64,000 nt of DNA from Lunularia cruciata (lineage: Eukaryota > Streptophyta > Marchantiopsida > Lunulariales > Lunulariaceae). The notes under the pieces were generated by a model. It had not been told where the DNA came from. It made no database searches and saw only the letters and a program-made list of their open reading frames with translations. The position numbers and the translations under genes are program-made. Below are positions 12,055 through 23,869 of the stretch, one piece after another. The stretch's first letter is position 1. Every line of letters begins with the position of its first letter. The stretch spans positions 65,906,001 to 65,970,000 of the forward strand of contig OX419757.1 in the NCBI GenBank assembly GCA_948567375.1, given 5' to 3'.

Positions 12055-12467
12055 TGTAAAAGCTCAAGACCAAGGAGAGAATAGGAGAATGGAAACTCAC
12101 CGTGGGATACTTGAATGAGGGAAAACTCCAAATGCCTAGCATGACTTTGGCTTTGGTATTTATAGGTAGCATACAAGGCCCTTGAGAAGCTTCTCAAGAA
12201 ACTTCCTTGAGCCGCTTTCTTAGAGTGCAAGTCAAGTTCACTAAGAAGCTTCTCAAGAAGCTTCCTTCTAGAAGCCGCCTCTTTGGCATGCAAGCTAAGC
12301 CAATTAGAAGCTTCCTTCTAGAAACTACCTGCTTGGAGTGCAAGTTAACTAGTCTAGAAGTTTCCCAAGAAGCTTTCTAGATACTTTTGGAATATTCTAG
12401 GCTAATTTGGCTTATTTTCTACTTCATTAGCCATACTAACTACGTTGTTAAACTCCATATTGTTACA
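12055..12467 (-). repeat. 5' LTR of element 2 (413 bp)
   Basis: On the minus strand it opens TGTAACAATATGG and closes CTTTTACA, the same length and termini as the 3' LTR of element 3. A TATAAATA box is at about 12,157-12,164 (minus strand). U3 holds repeated palindromes GAAGCTTC (12,245-12,252 and 12,257-12,264) and TTCTAGAA (12,266-12,273). Confidence 0.92.
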
Positions 12468-12529
12468 TCAGCCTTCCCCAAACCTACCCACATACTCACA
12501 CGGGTCTAGTGTGTGTGGATACTAATGGA

Positions 12530-13141
12530 GATTGATGCCATCCAAAGAAGACCACTTGGCATAATAAATCATGAAAGATTACAATAAAATGGTGGATATT
12601 TCTATTGTTGCCAAATTGGACATTGCATTATAGAGTGTCTCTTCAAGAATGAGTGATATTGACAAGTTGCCCAAATGGAATTTGTGAAGCAGAATGATCA
12701 AGGAAACAAGGAATCCTAGTAAGAGATTCTGAGCCACCTATTAGGAACTTGATTAGTTCCAATGGGATTGAAGGCTCAACCTGTGCAAGTTTACATCACT
12801 TGCAAAATATGATATCTAATTGTGGTTGTAGGATTTTGGTTGATTTTGGAAATTCAAAGAATTGTATGTCTATACAATTAGCAAAGGAATTGGGTTTTCT
12901 TATCAAGCCAGAAATTGGAAGTAGATTGATGATGGTGGATGATAGAAAGGGTTATGCACTCTGTACCTTGCATCTTGTTACCTTCAAGATTGGGAAGGAA
13001 TATTTGGAGTGTATGAGGTTTGTAGTGACACCTCTACACTATGATGTCATTCTAAGATTAACTTGGCTGAACGTCATAAGGTTTAATTTGATTGGACCTG
13101 ATGACAAATTCAAGTACAACACCAAGGTAGAAATTTCTGAT
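12530..13141 (+). pseudogene. Element 3 gag end and protease
   Basis: Bases 12,530-12,655 encode the gag tail EIDAIQRRPLG and a broken zinc knuckle (CCQIGHC...C). From 12,749 the protease frame includes ILVDFGNSKNCMS, where the catalytic Asp-Ser-Gly is now Asp-Phe-Gly. FVVTPLHYDVILRLTWL follows. A tandemly repeated Lys/Glu-rich linker (about 60-bp units, 13,190-13,430) joins it to the RT. Confidence 0.8.
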
Positions 13142-13410
13142 TAGGTTGTCTGGCCCCTTTGAGTTAGACACCAAAGGATAATCAATCCCAAGATGAGAAG
13201 TTTGTAAGGAAAGAAGCCATAGAGGAAGCTTTGGAAGGAGAGAAGCCCCAGTATGGGAAGTTTGTAATGAAAGCAACCATACAACAAGCTTTGAAGGAAG
13301 AGAAATCTTAAGATGGGAAGTTTGTCAAGAAATTAGCCATAGAGCAAGCCATGAGAGAAAATTAGTCCCTAGATGAGAAGTTTGTCAATGAAGTAGCTAT
13401 AGAGCAAGCT

Positions 13411-14184
13411 TTGGAGGAAGATAAATCAATTTTTGCAATGTGGATCAAGCCAATTATACAAGGAGAATCTGAGGAGAGCCAGGAGTCTCATCGAGCAATG
13501 GTTGATCACATAGTTCAAGAGTTTACGAACATGTTTCCGGATGATCTGCCAAAGGGACTACTCTCTGATTGTGGTTTGCACTTCAAGATTGAGCTTGTAC
13601 CCAAGAGTACTCTAGTGAGTAGACCAATCTATTGGCTCTCACCAAAGAAATTGAAAAAGTTGTTGGAGAAGGATTTCATATAACATGATACAACTCCTTG
13701 GGGAGCATAGGTACTATTTGTTCCAAAGAAGGATGAAGTACTTCATTTTTGTATTGATTACCATAGGCTCAATAAATAGATAGTGAAGAATGCATACACT
13801 TTGCCTCAAATTGATGACTTGCTTGCTCAATTGAGTGGAGCACGATACTTTTCAAAGTTGGATCTTTGCAACTACTATTGGCAAATCCTCATTGATAGGG
13901 AGGATGTGCAAAAGATTACCTTTTGCACAAGGTATGGAAATTTTGAGTGGAGAGTTCTACCTTTTGGGCTCACTAATGCTCCAATAGTCTTCATGGTTTA
14001 GATGCATCGGGTGTTGGATGGACCATTGGGTCGGTATATGGTGGTACTCTTGGATGATATCTTAATCTATAGCAAGACAAAGGCAAAACATGTGAAGCAT
14101 GTTAAAAGAAATTACCTTTATGGATCACAAGATCTCATTTTAGGGGATCAAGATAAAAGAAGAGAAAATCAAGGCCATCACTAA
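13411..14184 (+). pseudogene. Element 3 reverse transcriptase
   Basis: Successive frames carry FPDDLPKGLLSDCGLHFKI, RPIYWLSPKKLKKLLEKDFI, KNAYTLPQIDDLLAQLSGA, FSKLDLCNYYWQI and WRVLPFGLTNAP. The catalytic LLDDILIYSKTK follows at about 14,050. Stops at 13,681 and 13,999 and small shifts interrupt it. RNase H remnants follow to about 14,780 (KSRHHQWEEQL at about 14,665-14,697). Confidence 0.88.
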
Positions 14185-15000
14185 TTTGCATACTCTAAAG
14201 GATGCTAGTAAAGTATGGACATTTAATGGATTGGTTAGTTTTTACCAATGGTTCATCCACTACTATGCTCATGTAGCCGCACCATTGATAGATCTCTTGG
14301 AGAGGAACTTGAGCTTTCAATGGACCAACAAGCACAAAAACAATTCCAGAAGTTGAAACATGTGGTGTCTTCAAGATGAATTCTTCAACCATAGGATCCT
14401 CAACTACCATGTGTGGTTGATTTTGATGCTTTGAACTTTTCAATTTGAGCCATGTTGCAAAAAGAATTCATAGATGGATTACATCTCATTGCCTTTGTGT
14501 CTCGTAGACTAAATACATAAGAACAGAATTAATCTACTACAAATCAGGAACAACTATCAATAATATATGGCACCAAGGTATGGAGGCATTGTCACTTGGG
14601 GAAACAAGTGGTCATGCAAATTGATCATAAGCCTTTATTGCAGACCTTATATTTGGAAAAAATGAAGAGTAGACATCATCAATGGGAGGAACAACTGTAG
14701 TTGTTTGACATCAAAGTTGAGTACAAACCCTATCGGTTCCGTGTCATCCTTGATGCCTATCACAAACACCTGATTTGAAGTCTCTTCCTCTTATCCTGGC
14801 GGCAATTACAATGGTATCAGTTGACTCCAAGGTTCAAATCAAGTTTAGTACACCTTTACAACAAGAGCCATTCTTTTAGATGCTACAAGGGTGTCTTGCA
14901 ATCAATGACAAGGAATACAACACCTTCTCCTTCAAGGAAGGCCTTTTATTCCATGAGTACCAAATCTTTGTTCCAACCAAGGGTGACCTACAACTTTTAT

Positions 15001-15708
15001 GCCTCTGTAATACTCTAAGGACAAGAGAAGAGAAAAAATATAGATTTCACACTCAATCCTCCAATGCCACAAAGGAGCAACTTCTCTTTATTATATAGAC
15101 AAAGAGGATCTCCTCCAAGGAAGCTCCACCATAGGATTAGGCATATAGATAAATGACATGTTAGCAAGCTCCACCCTTGGATTACTTACTTGGATGGATG
15201 ACATGTAGGTCTTGGTCCTATCTGGTTGGTAAAACAAGCTTTGACCAAAGGGAATCTTTTAGGAAATCTTCCTATTGGAATCTCAGAAGGAAGGCTAGCC
15301 TTTCCTTCATGTGAGGAATGGGGGGGGGGGAGGAATCAACACATTTTCAAGGCCTAATTCATCTATTTAGACCTCCAAAATTGCCTTCAAAGATTTGAGG
15401 GATATTTTGGTTCATACTCTATTAGTAGAAGTCCATTTTTGGTGATACCTCTTTCTGATCTATTTAGTCCATAATATGTAATATCCTTCTAGGTGTTACT
15501 AAACCAATTCTCACCTTTAAATCATATGTCTACCTACTGGTTTGAAGGTTTTCAAACTTATTTTGGTTTTTGCCATATTAATAGAAGTACTCTTTTGGTG
15601 ATACTTCTATTTGATCTATTTTTTCCATCATGTATAATATCATTCCAAATGTTACCAAATTCGATTTCAAGTCTAGATCATATGGCTAGCTCTTGGTATT
15701 ATAGCCTC
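15001..15708. mobile_element. Solo LTR inserted in element 3 integrase
   Basis: A 698-bp insert (15,006-15,703) opens TGTAATAC and closes GTATTATA (an inverted match except the last-but-one base), flanked by a perfect 5-bp direct repeat GCCTC at 15,001-15,005 and 15,704-15,708. Removing it rejoins the integrase codons LQLLC and LQEAHDLQ seen uninterrupted in element 2. It holds an internal duplication of about 155 bp (around 15,405-15,530 and 15,560-15,700) and a G9 run near 15,322. Confidence 0.85.
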
Positions 15709-16400
15709 CAAGAAGCACATGACTTACAAATTGTTGGTCACATGGGTGTAGACAAGACCTTGGGTACTCTCCAATGCCAATGGTGGTGACCCAACATGAC
15801 ACAAGATATGCAAGAGTTTTTTTGATCATTTGAGGGCTGCCAATGCAACAAGACCAACAACCAAAAACTGAGCGGACTCCTTCAACCATTTCCCATTCCA
15901 TCTACTCAATGGGAACATGTGAGCTTGGATCTCATCATATCCTTGCCCAAGACAAAGCAAGGTCACAGGACGATTGTGGGGTTTGTAGATAAGCTTAGTA
16001 AGCATATCCACTTGGCACCAACCTTTGATACCATGGATGCTTCAACATTAGCACAACTCTACTTTGACAATGTCTTTAAGTATCATGGGATGCCACATGT
16101 ACTCATCTTCGACCATGATCCTCAATTCATTAGAAAGTTTTAGCAAGCACTCTTCTAGATACTTGTCACCAACTTGCTTTGTCCACAACCTATCATCCTC
16201 AAAATGATGGAAAAAACTAACATGAAAATTGCACCTTGGAGCATATGCTTTGTGCTTTTGTCAATGTTCACCACACCAATTAGGATGAATGTCTTGCAAC
16301 TATGGAGTTTGCATACAATAACTCCAAATAGGCAAGCATTGGTTTCTCTCCTTTCTTTCTCAATTTAGATCAAGATCCACTTGTTCCATATTTCTTTCTT
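15704..16400 (+). pseudogene. Element 3 integrase
   Basis: Encodes the H2C2 part HMGVDKTLGTLQCQWW, then WEHVSLDLIISLPKTKQGH (first catalytic Asp). LSKHIHLAPTFDTMDAS and the second Asp region HVLIFDHDPQF (normally SDRD) follow. The Glu helix beyond 16,150 is scrambled by stops at 16,141 and later. Homologous sequence in element 4 confirms that 16,150-16,720 is integrase C-terminal sequence. Confidence 0.85.
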
Positions 16401-16789
16401 GCTCTTCCTCCATCTCATGTCCCTTATACTCAACCTTCTTGACCACCATATCCCAATCTCTCCAGCACACCAAGTCTCATCTCCTTGTTGCTCAAAATCG
16501 TTAGAAACAATATCCGGACCACCATTATTGTGATCTCACCTTTCAAGTTGGTAAAAAAGTCATGCTCTCTTCTAGTAACCTACCCCTCCCACTTGATATG
16601 CAAGTTTGTAAACTCACCTTTAATTGGATATGACCCTTTGATATCACCCAAATCATCTCTCCTATTGCTTATCAACTTGCCTTGCCTTGTCATATGTGCA
16701 TCCACCCTATCATTTGTTCTTTATGTTCTTTGTTTCTCATCCATTTTATTTTGCCTCTTGTGTCCAACCTCCTCATCCCTATCCATGAT

Positions 16790-16983
16790 CACAAAGAGTA
16801 CAAAATTGATTGTATACTTGCATGTCGCCACATCCAATGTGGTTGTTGACAACTTATAGAGGACAAGGTCCTTTGAAGGGCTATCCCCTTCATAATGCCA
16901 CTTGGGAGCCTTTGTCTCATCTTGAAAATGCACAAATGGCCATCCAAGAGTTTGGAGCTTCAATGGTGACAAAGACATCACCA
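16790..16983 (+). pseudogene. Element 3 chromodomain
   Basis: The conserved C-terminal chromodomain block reads KGYPLHNATWEPLSHLEN then AQMAIQEF (about 16,874-16,955). It has the Trp-Glu pair typical of chromoviral chromodomains, thought to guide integration to heterochromatin. The N-terminal half is in another frame with a stop near 16,855. Element 5 repeats the same block. Confidence 0.85.
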
Positions 16984-16988
16984 ACTAG

Positions 16989-17001
16989 CAGTGGGAGAAT
17001 A
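16989..17001 (+). other. Polypurine tract of element 3
   Basis: GCAGTGGGAGAAT lies directly before the TGTAACAAT that opens the 3' LTR. A matching tract precedes the element 5 LTR on the minus strand. Confidence 0.75.
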
Positions 17002-17414
17002 TGTAACAATATAGAGTTTAGCAACAAAGTTAATCAGGGCTAATGAAGTAGTGAGTAGACCAAATTAGCCTAGAATATCCTAGAGGTATCTAAGAAACTT
17101 CCCACTAGCTTAGCTTGCACCTCAACTAAGTAGTTTCTAGAAGGAAGCTTCTAGAAGCTTCAAACCAACTTAGCTTGTACACCAAATAGACAACTTCAAG
17201 AAAGAAGCTTCTTGAGAAGCTTCTTGGTTAACTTGACTTGCACTCCAAGAAAGCGGCTCAAGGAAGTTTCTTGAGAAGCTTCTCAAGAGCCTTATATGCT
17301 CCATCTAAATATAAGAACCAAAGCTCATGCTAGGCATTTGGAGTTTCCTTCATTGAAGTGTCCCAATGTGATCTTCCATTATCTTATTTCTCTCCTTGAT
17401 CTTGGTCTTTTACA
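17002..17414 (+). repeat. 3' LTR of element 3 (413 bp)
   Basis: Opens TGTAACAATATAG and closes CTTTTACA, the same length as the element 2 LTR. U3 contains three units of a roughly 60-bp repeat built on GAAGCTTC palindromes. A TATAAG box is near 17,310. Confidence 0.92.
17144..17161 (+). promoter_or_regulatory. Heat-shock-element-like site in element 3 LTR
   Basis: GAAGCTTCTAGAAGCTTC is four perfectly phased alternating pentamers (nGAAn/nTTCn), the canonical heat-shock factor site. It lies about 150 bases before the TATA-like box. A further TTCTAGAA sits just upstream (17,135-17,142). Function is inferred from the motif only. Confidence 0.55.
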
Positions 17415-17439
17415 CACATTAACTATGTCACCATTTGGA

Positions 17440-17700
17440 ACATGATATAATAGGAGTGTTTATGTACTCATATGTTATTAGGATCACCAAGGATTGGATC
17501 AAATTGCCTCACCTAGCCAAAGCTTTATGAGTATATATATCAAGCTACCAATCACTAGGACAAAAGTGAGGATGGACCAATTGGCTATGGCATTGGTCTA
17601 GGAACCAAGGATCTAGGGTTTAAACCTTGTTGCAAATAATCTTGAGAGGTGTACATATTTTTCCAAACAACTACCAAAAACTCAACTAAATTGCCTACCT
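17440..17700 (+). repeat. Dispersed repeat with tRNA-like A and B boxes, copy 1
   Basis: About 250 bases match 41,540-41,765 in the same orientation. An A-box-like TGGCTATGGCA (17,582-17,592) is followed about 25 bases later by GGTTTAAACC (17,617-17,626), a decayed B box (consensus GGTTCGANNCC). I infer an old tRNA-derived SINE or part of one. Ends are not resolved because similarity starts upstream of the tRNA-like part. Confidence 0.45.
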
Positions 17701-20700
17701 TCAAGCAAGCAAGCAAGCCTTCATAGCCTCTCTAGCCCACATCCTTATGCTTCAAAGCCTCTAAATGCTAATGAGGCTTTTCTTCTTGCCAAATTAAACC
17801 CTCTCTAGATCAGGTTAACCTCCACCAACTCAGTACTTCCAAATCTTGACACCTTTCTTAATTTGTCAAACCTCCACTACAATTGACTAAACTCCAAATA
17901 TATCACTAGTTGTCAAATAGGGCCACATGAGTGGATAGGGATCTCCGAATCCCTAAATTGAGGAGATGTGTTCTCAAATCTGCCTCCAATTTTGCAAATT
18001 GCCACTCTCAATTGCCAATTTAACCTCACTATCAGATCTGCCTTATTGATCAGCAAAATTGAACAATGGTGCAAGTAATGGTGGATCTCACGGTGTAATT
18101 AGTAGCCCTAACACAAAATTTGGTTGCTACTAAGTAGTCTATGAGCAACAACTAATATAACTCTGACCGCCAAGACTATCACTCTAGCGTCCAAGCAAGC
18201 TAGCTTTACCGCTACAAATGTCATGACATTCTTTTCTATGTTTGGCTTTTTGTCACGTGCTTGCTATATAGGGGTGAACTCAGCTCTAAAATAAGAAGTA
18301 TGAGGTTGCCACCTCTAAATAAATAGATAGATTTGCAAGGTAGAGATGAGGTAGATGTATATTTAAATAAGCTATATCACTAAGCTAAATATTTACATTT
18401 ATGACCTTCTTGACCAAACCTTGCTTAATTTGCTCCATGATATTATAAGTGAAGATGAGATATGATAGCTCTTGGTTTTTTTATTGCATCTAACAAGAAT
18501 TAAGCATGATGGTGACAAGATATAAAATAGTAGATAAGTAGTTGAAATTATTATTGTTTAATATTGAGAAGGCAACATATGCCTTACACCATAAAACTTT
18601 ACAAAGGCATAAGGGTTTTTCCTTTGAAAAGGGTATACCTAGTTTGATATAGAACAAAACTTCTAGAGATAAAATAAACAAGTGGTGTGTGCTCTACACT
18701 TGCTAATTAAATCAAGGTATAAGCATACGCTGTCATGTTGTGGTTTGAGTAGCCCTTGAAAAAAGTAAAATAGTGTGGTTTATCTCTGTAAAGATGGAGT
18801 AGGTTATATGACGGATCCCATGGTTGAGCTATTACCATGTGAGCAATCTATGTATATGTATACAAGTGGCCACATGGATTATGGTCTTGTCTTCTTTGAG
18901 TGTTCCTATGTATATAGATGGTGGAGAGTTGGGTGGAAGGTATATTTTAGTTAGAGTAGTCTCAAGCAAGAAGAGGTCGTTGAAAGTGAGAGTTGTAGCA
19001 AAGCATGGAGGTTGGGCACCAGAGAGAGCAATTGATTAGGAGATATCCTATGCTCTCTATCTGCCACTCCCAAATCTTTTTCTCATCAGGCTTCAGATTC
19101 TACACCGCAATGGCTTACGGGATTGGATGGTGGCATGTTTTGAGGTGGTGTTCATAGAGTCAACGATGGAGAAACCAGATTTTATTGTCCTTCTGATGCT
19201 TACTTACAAGCAAGTATTGGACTTGATAATCTATGTACTCTTGTAGTTGGAGAATGACTCAATTTTGCTCATGAGTTTCAAGATGGAGTTGTGAGGTCTT
19301 GTCAAAAAGTGAAGAGGCTAAATGACAAAATTGCAAGAGATTGGATTCCAAGAGAAAGTTAAGAGTTTTTCAACCATCAAGGGAGTTTGGGGAAGGCATT
19401 TGAGCGACTTGAGTCAATTCCTTGGGAGTAATGATCAATTAGTCAAGGGGGTAAATTCAAACCCAAGAGCACAAAATATGTTATTTAGAGAGCTTCATGA
19501 GACATCTTTGTAATCTGTCAATTGTGTTGATGAGTTGAGAGTTTGCTTGTAACTATGAGCTCAAGAAAGATTAAATTTTGATTAATCTCAAATCAGATCT
19601 GACCAATTGAAATTGGAGCTTTGGAAAGTGAGGAATTAGAGATGATATTTTGATCAGGTTTGAAGATTTGGTCACTCCTAAAGTTATGGTCCAAATCACC
19701 TTGTGAAAATTTCTAATATTGTTGGTGGATATGGTCTCACTTTTATTTAGAGGTTTCATATGAATTACTAAAATAGAAAATTTAGGGTCTTGGATCAAGT
19801 ATACGTGGGTCTGTAAAGTTCACAAGTTAGCACAATTTAGGAATTGATTCATATCTAGGGTTTGGGATTGGATTATGGTACAAAAAATTATAAAGGTTAA
19901 GACAAGGGCACAAAAAGCTAATTGGAAAATTTTGGTTTACTTTGGGTCCATGGAGAGTGAGAGCTGATGCACCAAACTCTACTAAAAATACTATCGTAAA
20001 CTCAGGAGAGCATTTCTATCTTTTATCTTGATTCAATGTCTATTCTCCTATTTTTATGTCTATGACTAAGGATTTTAGATTGCTGGAGATTTTGTTATTA
20101 TTAGATGCACCTTTGATCTAGAAAGCTAGGGAAAATTACCCAAAACCAGTAGTAAACCCTAAATTAAGGTAAAATCATAAAAAACTGGCCAAGTTTGAGA
20201 GCTTGTCAAGGAAGATGTAGTAATCAGATTGTGATTAATTTTATATCATTGGAAATTTTATCTCATAAGCTTTTCATTGAATAATAAAACATTGTAATAA
20301 AAGTTACATAAAGAAAGTTATGCTCATCTGAACTACATAGGATTTTCCTTGTCAATAAGACATAGGGGTCACTCCACTTGCAGTATAAATTGGATGAAGG
20401 CTGAAGTGTATAGTGGAGGAAGCTTGGAGTACAAGTTGAGATTGGCTTGATGATAGAGCAAGAGTGCTCTAAAGCTCAATTTTGACAAAAAGCACGGAGA
20501 GTTGCTGCTGGATTCTTGTGATTTGATCCTCTCCATGCTTGCATGTCTGATTGTATGCCCAATTGGTATGAATTGGTGTGCAAGCATTGTGCTTAGGTTT
20601 TTTCCTTCTAGGATTGTTGTGTATTTTTTCTTGGTAATATTGGAAATGATGACTAGTAAACCAAGAGTGAGTGTTATGATGATAGGTTAGGTCCCATGTT

Positions 20701-22300
20701 ACTACTCTACTCAATAACAAGAATACCAAAACCTAGAGTGAAGGTTCTAATGGTTGGAATATATACATGCTCAAACTAGGTAAGGATAAGTTTACCTCCA
20801 ACCTCTATTTTATAGACTTCACAACTAGGCACCCTGTATGTTCCGAGAGAGGAAAGTAAAGTACAACAACATGCTTACTACTTATGTAATCTAGACTATG
20901 GCTATAGATACAAGAGCCATTCCCTTGTAACAAAATCCTCTATGGAGGCATGGAGCTCATGGCTCAAAAGGAAGCATATCTTGCAAGTAAGAGGCTAGAG
21001 CTTTTACTTGGATTTTCCTTGTAGAGGTTTGGAGCTCTTGCATCTATAATAGGTAGTCCTAATTCTCCATCCAAAAATTGAGATGAGGCTTTAGTCTTTT
21101 AACTAAATATTTTTAAAATACTTCAAAAGCTTTCAGAAAAGTTTAAAGAATGAACACACTTGTCTTGGTAAATACAATAAGGTTGAAATCCATCTCCTTC
21201 ATAGAAACTTCACATCCACTTGATACACATCCTTCATAAAAGCAAATCTAAATTATTAAGAGAAAAGCATAAGGCATAACATATCCTCTTGCTAGTCATC
21301 TTCTTGACATTGCACTCCATAGGGTATATATTGTTCACTAAGAGAGAATCATCTTTTTGGAAGAAACATTGAAAAAGAGAAAAACTATCAAATCAAAGAA
21401 AATAAAAATTCACCAACTATTCTTACCCAACTATGCATTGTTAACTCTCCTCATATCCTTAAATTGGTAATCTTTTCTCCCATCCTCAAATTCATAAGCC
21501 GTAGTTAATCCAATCATTTTGAAACCAAAGATTGTGATTGGAAATCAAATAATATAATTGAAACCAAAAAAGACAAACTATACTAGGAGGTACTTTTGGG
21601 CTGATTTTGTAAAAGAACTAGTAATTTTCAAAGTAATAGAGAGGAAAGTCAAAGAGAAAATAAATAATAAGCAAGTGAAATGAAAATGTCTAATCTTTAT
21701 ATAGGGTGTTTTATACATAGCACAAAGAATTGCACAAGTATTGTCTATTGGTCAAGATTCTACATATATATTTATCTGATTTACTTCAAAAGTATCTAAC
21801 TATAAGCTTTTAAAATTTTGTTTCCTAAAGTATGAATAGGATCATTTCACCTTCATTTTTTATCAAATAATTGGTGATATTTTCTTGTAAAAAGAAATAT
21901 TCAATTAACTCAATTTCTCATTTTTCTAATATTAGCTTAACTTTTCATTTTTTAATTATTTATAGGAACCATGCCAAATTGGATATCCTTGGAAAGGATT
22001 AAAAGTGATTATCAAAATGGTTTACATTGATTACATTGGATAGAGGAGAGAATTGTACCGATTCAAGCAAACAAAAAATTACCTTAGAAAGTGGGACACT
22101 ATTATTTGGCTAGGACCTTTTTTTCTCATGATGCTCAAGTTGTTTAAAGGTAGCAGTTATCTACCAAATATGAAATATTCCTTCTATGGACTGCTTCTTT
22201 CATTGGAGGAGACAAAATGTCTACTTTGTTATACATAGACATATTCATTGAGATAGAGACACTAAAAGTCCTAAGTTAAGCACAAATGAAGTACTCAATT
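17701..22300. other. AT-rich stretch without recognisable genes
   Basis: Only short open frames on both strands, none with a recognisable domain. At 19,130-19,330 a coding-like run in broken frames (TRFYCPSDAYLQASIGLDNL, then FAHEFQDGVV) hints at a decayed element or gene, but I cannot name it. I see no LTR pair, tRNA or splice-supported gene. Confidence 0.5.
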
Positions 22301-22309
22301 ACTTTGGGA

Positions 22310-22710
22310 TGTATAGTACAAGAGACACTGCAAAAACTCAAGCTCCCCAACATATGTGCTCACCAAAGCATAAACTAAACTCTAAAGAGTGGCATTCTTT
22401 AACACTTGCACCATTTTGGGACCTAATCTAAATATAGACCTTCAATATCTATATAATATTCAAGACTTTTTTCTTTGTAGAAAGAGTCCATCATTGGGAT
22501 CTTTTGCTCCAAAAAGCTATTTCTTTTATAGGACTATCAATCCGCAATATCAAGGCATTATGTAAATAGCTCAATTAATCTCCCTTGTACATGCAACAAG
22601 ACCACTAATTAATCATACAAGAGTCATACAACCCTATCCTCAATCAAGTCAAGAAAAAGTGGTGATTTCAAAAGCTATCTCAAATTCTCCATACATTCCC
22701 AAATTTTCTA
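22310..22710. repeat. Dispersed repeat also found at both edges of the Harbinger element
   Basis: The part 22,310-22,530 resembles 43,260-43,570 (shared ATTTGGG-like to CTAATCTAAATATAG, then TTTGCTCC..AAGCTAT). The part 22,535-22,640 resembles 56,060-56,160 (ATTATGTAAATAGCT, then CTTGTACATGCAA). Both matches are by eye and gapped. No coding capacity. Confidence 0.45.
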
Positions 22711-22919
22711 TCATGTGGAAAATGAATCTTAAAAGCTCTCATAAATATAAGCAATTCAAGCAAATATTTAAGATTCACCTTGGATAGTTGTTAAAGAAAG
22801 GAGTTCTCTAAAATTTCAAACTATACTTTTGATAGTTTTTTTATGATTATATCAACTAGATGTTTAATTGAATCATACTTCATTTTTCATTTGAATTGGT
22901 GTGGTGCTTACATTTTCAC

Positions 22920-23620
22920 AATTTTTTTTGTTACTTTCCATTCTTGCTTGCAAAATAGGACAGTAATTTCCTGCATAGAGAGTAAACCTTCCAAGTCACA
23001 TATGGATCTCCTAGTAGGGGAAGGTCATCTACATGGGGAATATCTTCTACAAGGGCAGCATCTAAGAAGTATGTGACAAAATTCTTAGATCCTATTGGCA
23101 TTCTAAGAATACTTAGTCCATCTGAAGATGTGACGCACCCCTCTAGAAGCTCAAGGTGGGAAGTGATATCTGAAGGGGACCATGCTTTGCACTTTGACTC
23201 TCAAGCTTACAAGATGTAGTTCGGTAGTGAAGTGATCAAAGGCATACCTAATCTGATATACTGGATCCACAATGTGAATATCGTATGTTAAGGAAAGAAA
23301 TACACAACATGGAAATACACAACCAAAGTAATAGATAAGAGAGCCATGGCAAACAAAGGTTTCACTAAAGGATCTCCTATTGTGTACCAAGAAGTTGTGT
23401 CTATTTAAGCAAAAATATCAAATGTTTAATTAAATTCCTATTTCATTTGAGTTTACGTTTCACAAATCTATTTCTTAAATCTATCTCTACTATTGTTTGC
23501 AAAGATAGGACGGACTAATTGATAAATTTTTTTTTTCTTAATTTCCCTCTTGTTTGCAAAGATAGGACGGACTAATTTCTTGTGCAGGGAAGAAAACTTC
23601 CAAGTCAAAGTATTCCTTGG
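22920..23620 (+). repeat. Repeated 'TTGCAAAGATAGGACGGAC' segments
   Basis: A segment of about 75 bases beginning TTGCAAA(G)ATAGGAC and ending CTTCCAAGTCA occurs at about 22,950-23,000, 23,490-23,520 (partial) and 23,550-23,615. Two of the copies share TTGCAAAGATAGGACGGAC exactly. The region otherwise has no gene I recognise. Confidence 0.5.
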
Positions 23621-23869
23621 AGCTGTGTCTATTGAAGCCAAGGTATGAATGAAACAAATACAAAACCAATGATACTTGGAAGGAAGAACGCCAGATTAGA
23701 CATGACCCCGATGGTCGGCCGATGCAAATAACTCAAATCCGAGTGTCTTCGTACCGGAGGAACTTCGGCCCCGCAAAGGACAGTAAAAAGGATGGGAAGG
23801 TTCCATCAAGCCCTGCAAGGACATTCTAAGGGGTAACACACGGAGAGAAAGAGCAAGAAAGAATCTAAG

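Larger units (their letters stand above)
8406..12467 (-). mobile_element. Element 2: chromovirus-type Ty3/gypsy element, minus strand, 3' half displaced
   Basis: Read on the minus strand: 413-bp 5' LTR (12,467 to 12,055), tRNA-iMet primer site, gag, protease, RT, RNase H, then integrase as far as the Cys-rich zinc region. There it stops exactly at the 3' LTR edge of element 1. The rest must lie left of the window beyond element 1. Its proteins and LTR are close to element 3, which has a chromodomain, hence the chromovirus assignment. All reading frames are broken. Confidence 0.9.
12468..17414 (+). mobile_element. Element 3: chromovirus (Ty3/gypsy), plus strand, 5' end missing
   Basis: Begins inside gag directly at the edge of element 2's LTR and runs through protease, RT, RNase H, integrase and a chromodomain to a polypurine tract and 413-bp 3' LTR. 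Gag similarity to element 2 appears to continue right up to 12,468, which fits element 2 having inserted into element 3. It is decayed by many stops and shifts, and a solo LTR splits its integrase. Confidence 0.9.

Noticed and set aside
12055-12467. Solo LTR between elements 2 and 3
   Set aside because: A primer binding site directly adjoins it inside element 2, so it is the 5' LTR of that element.
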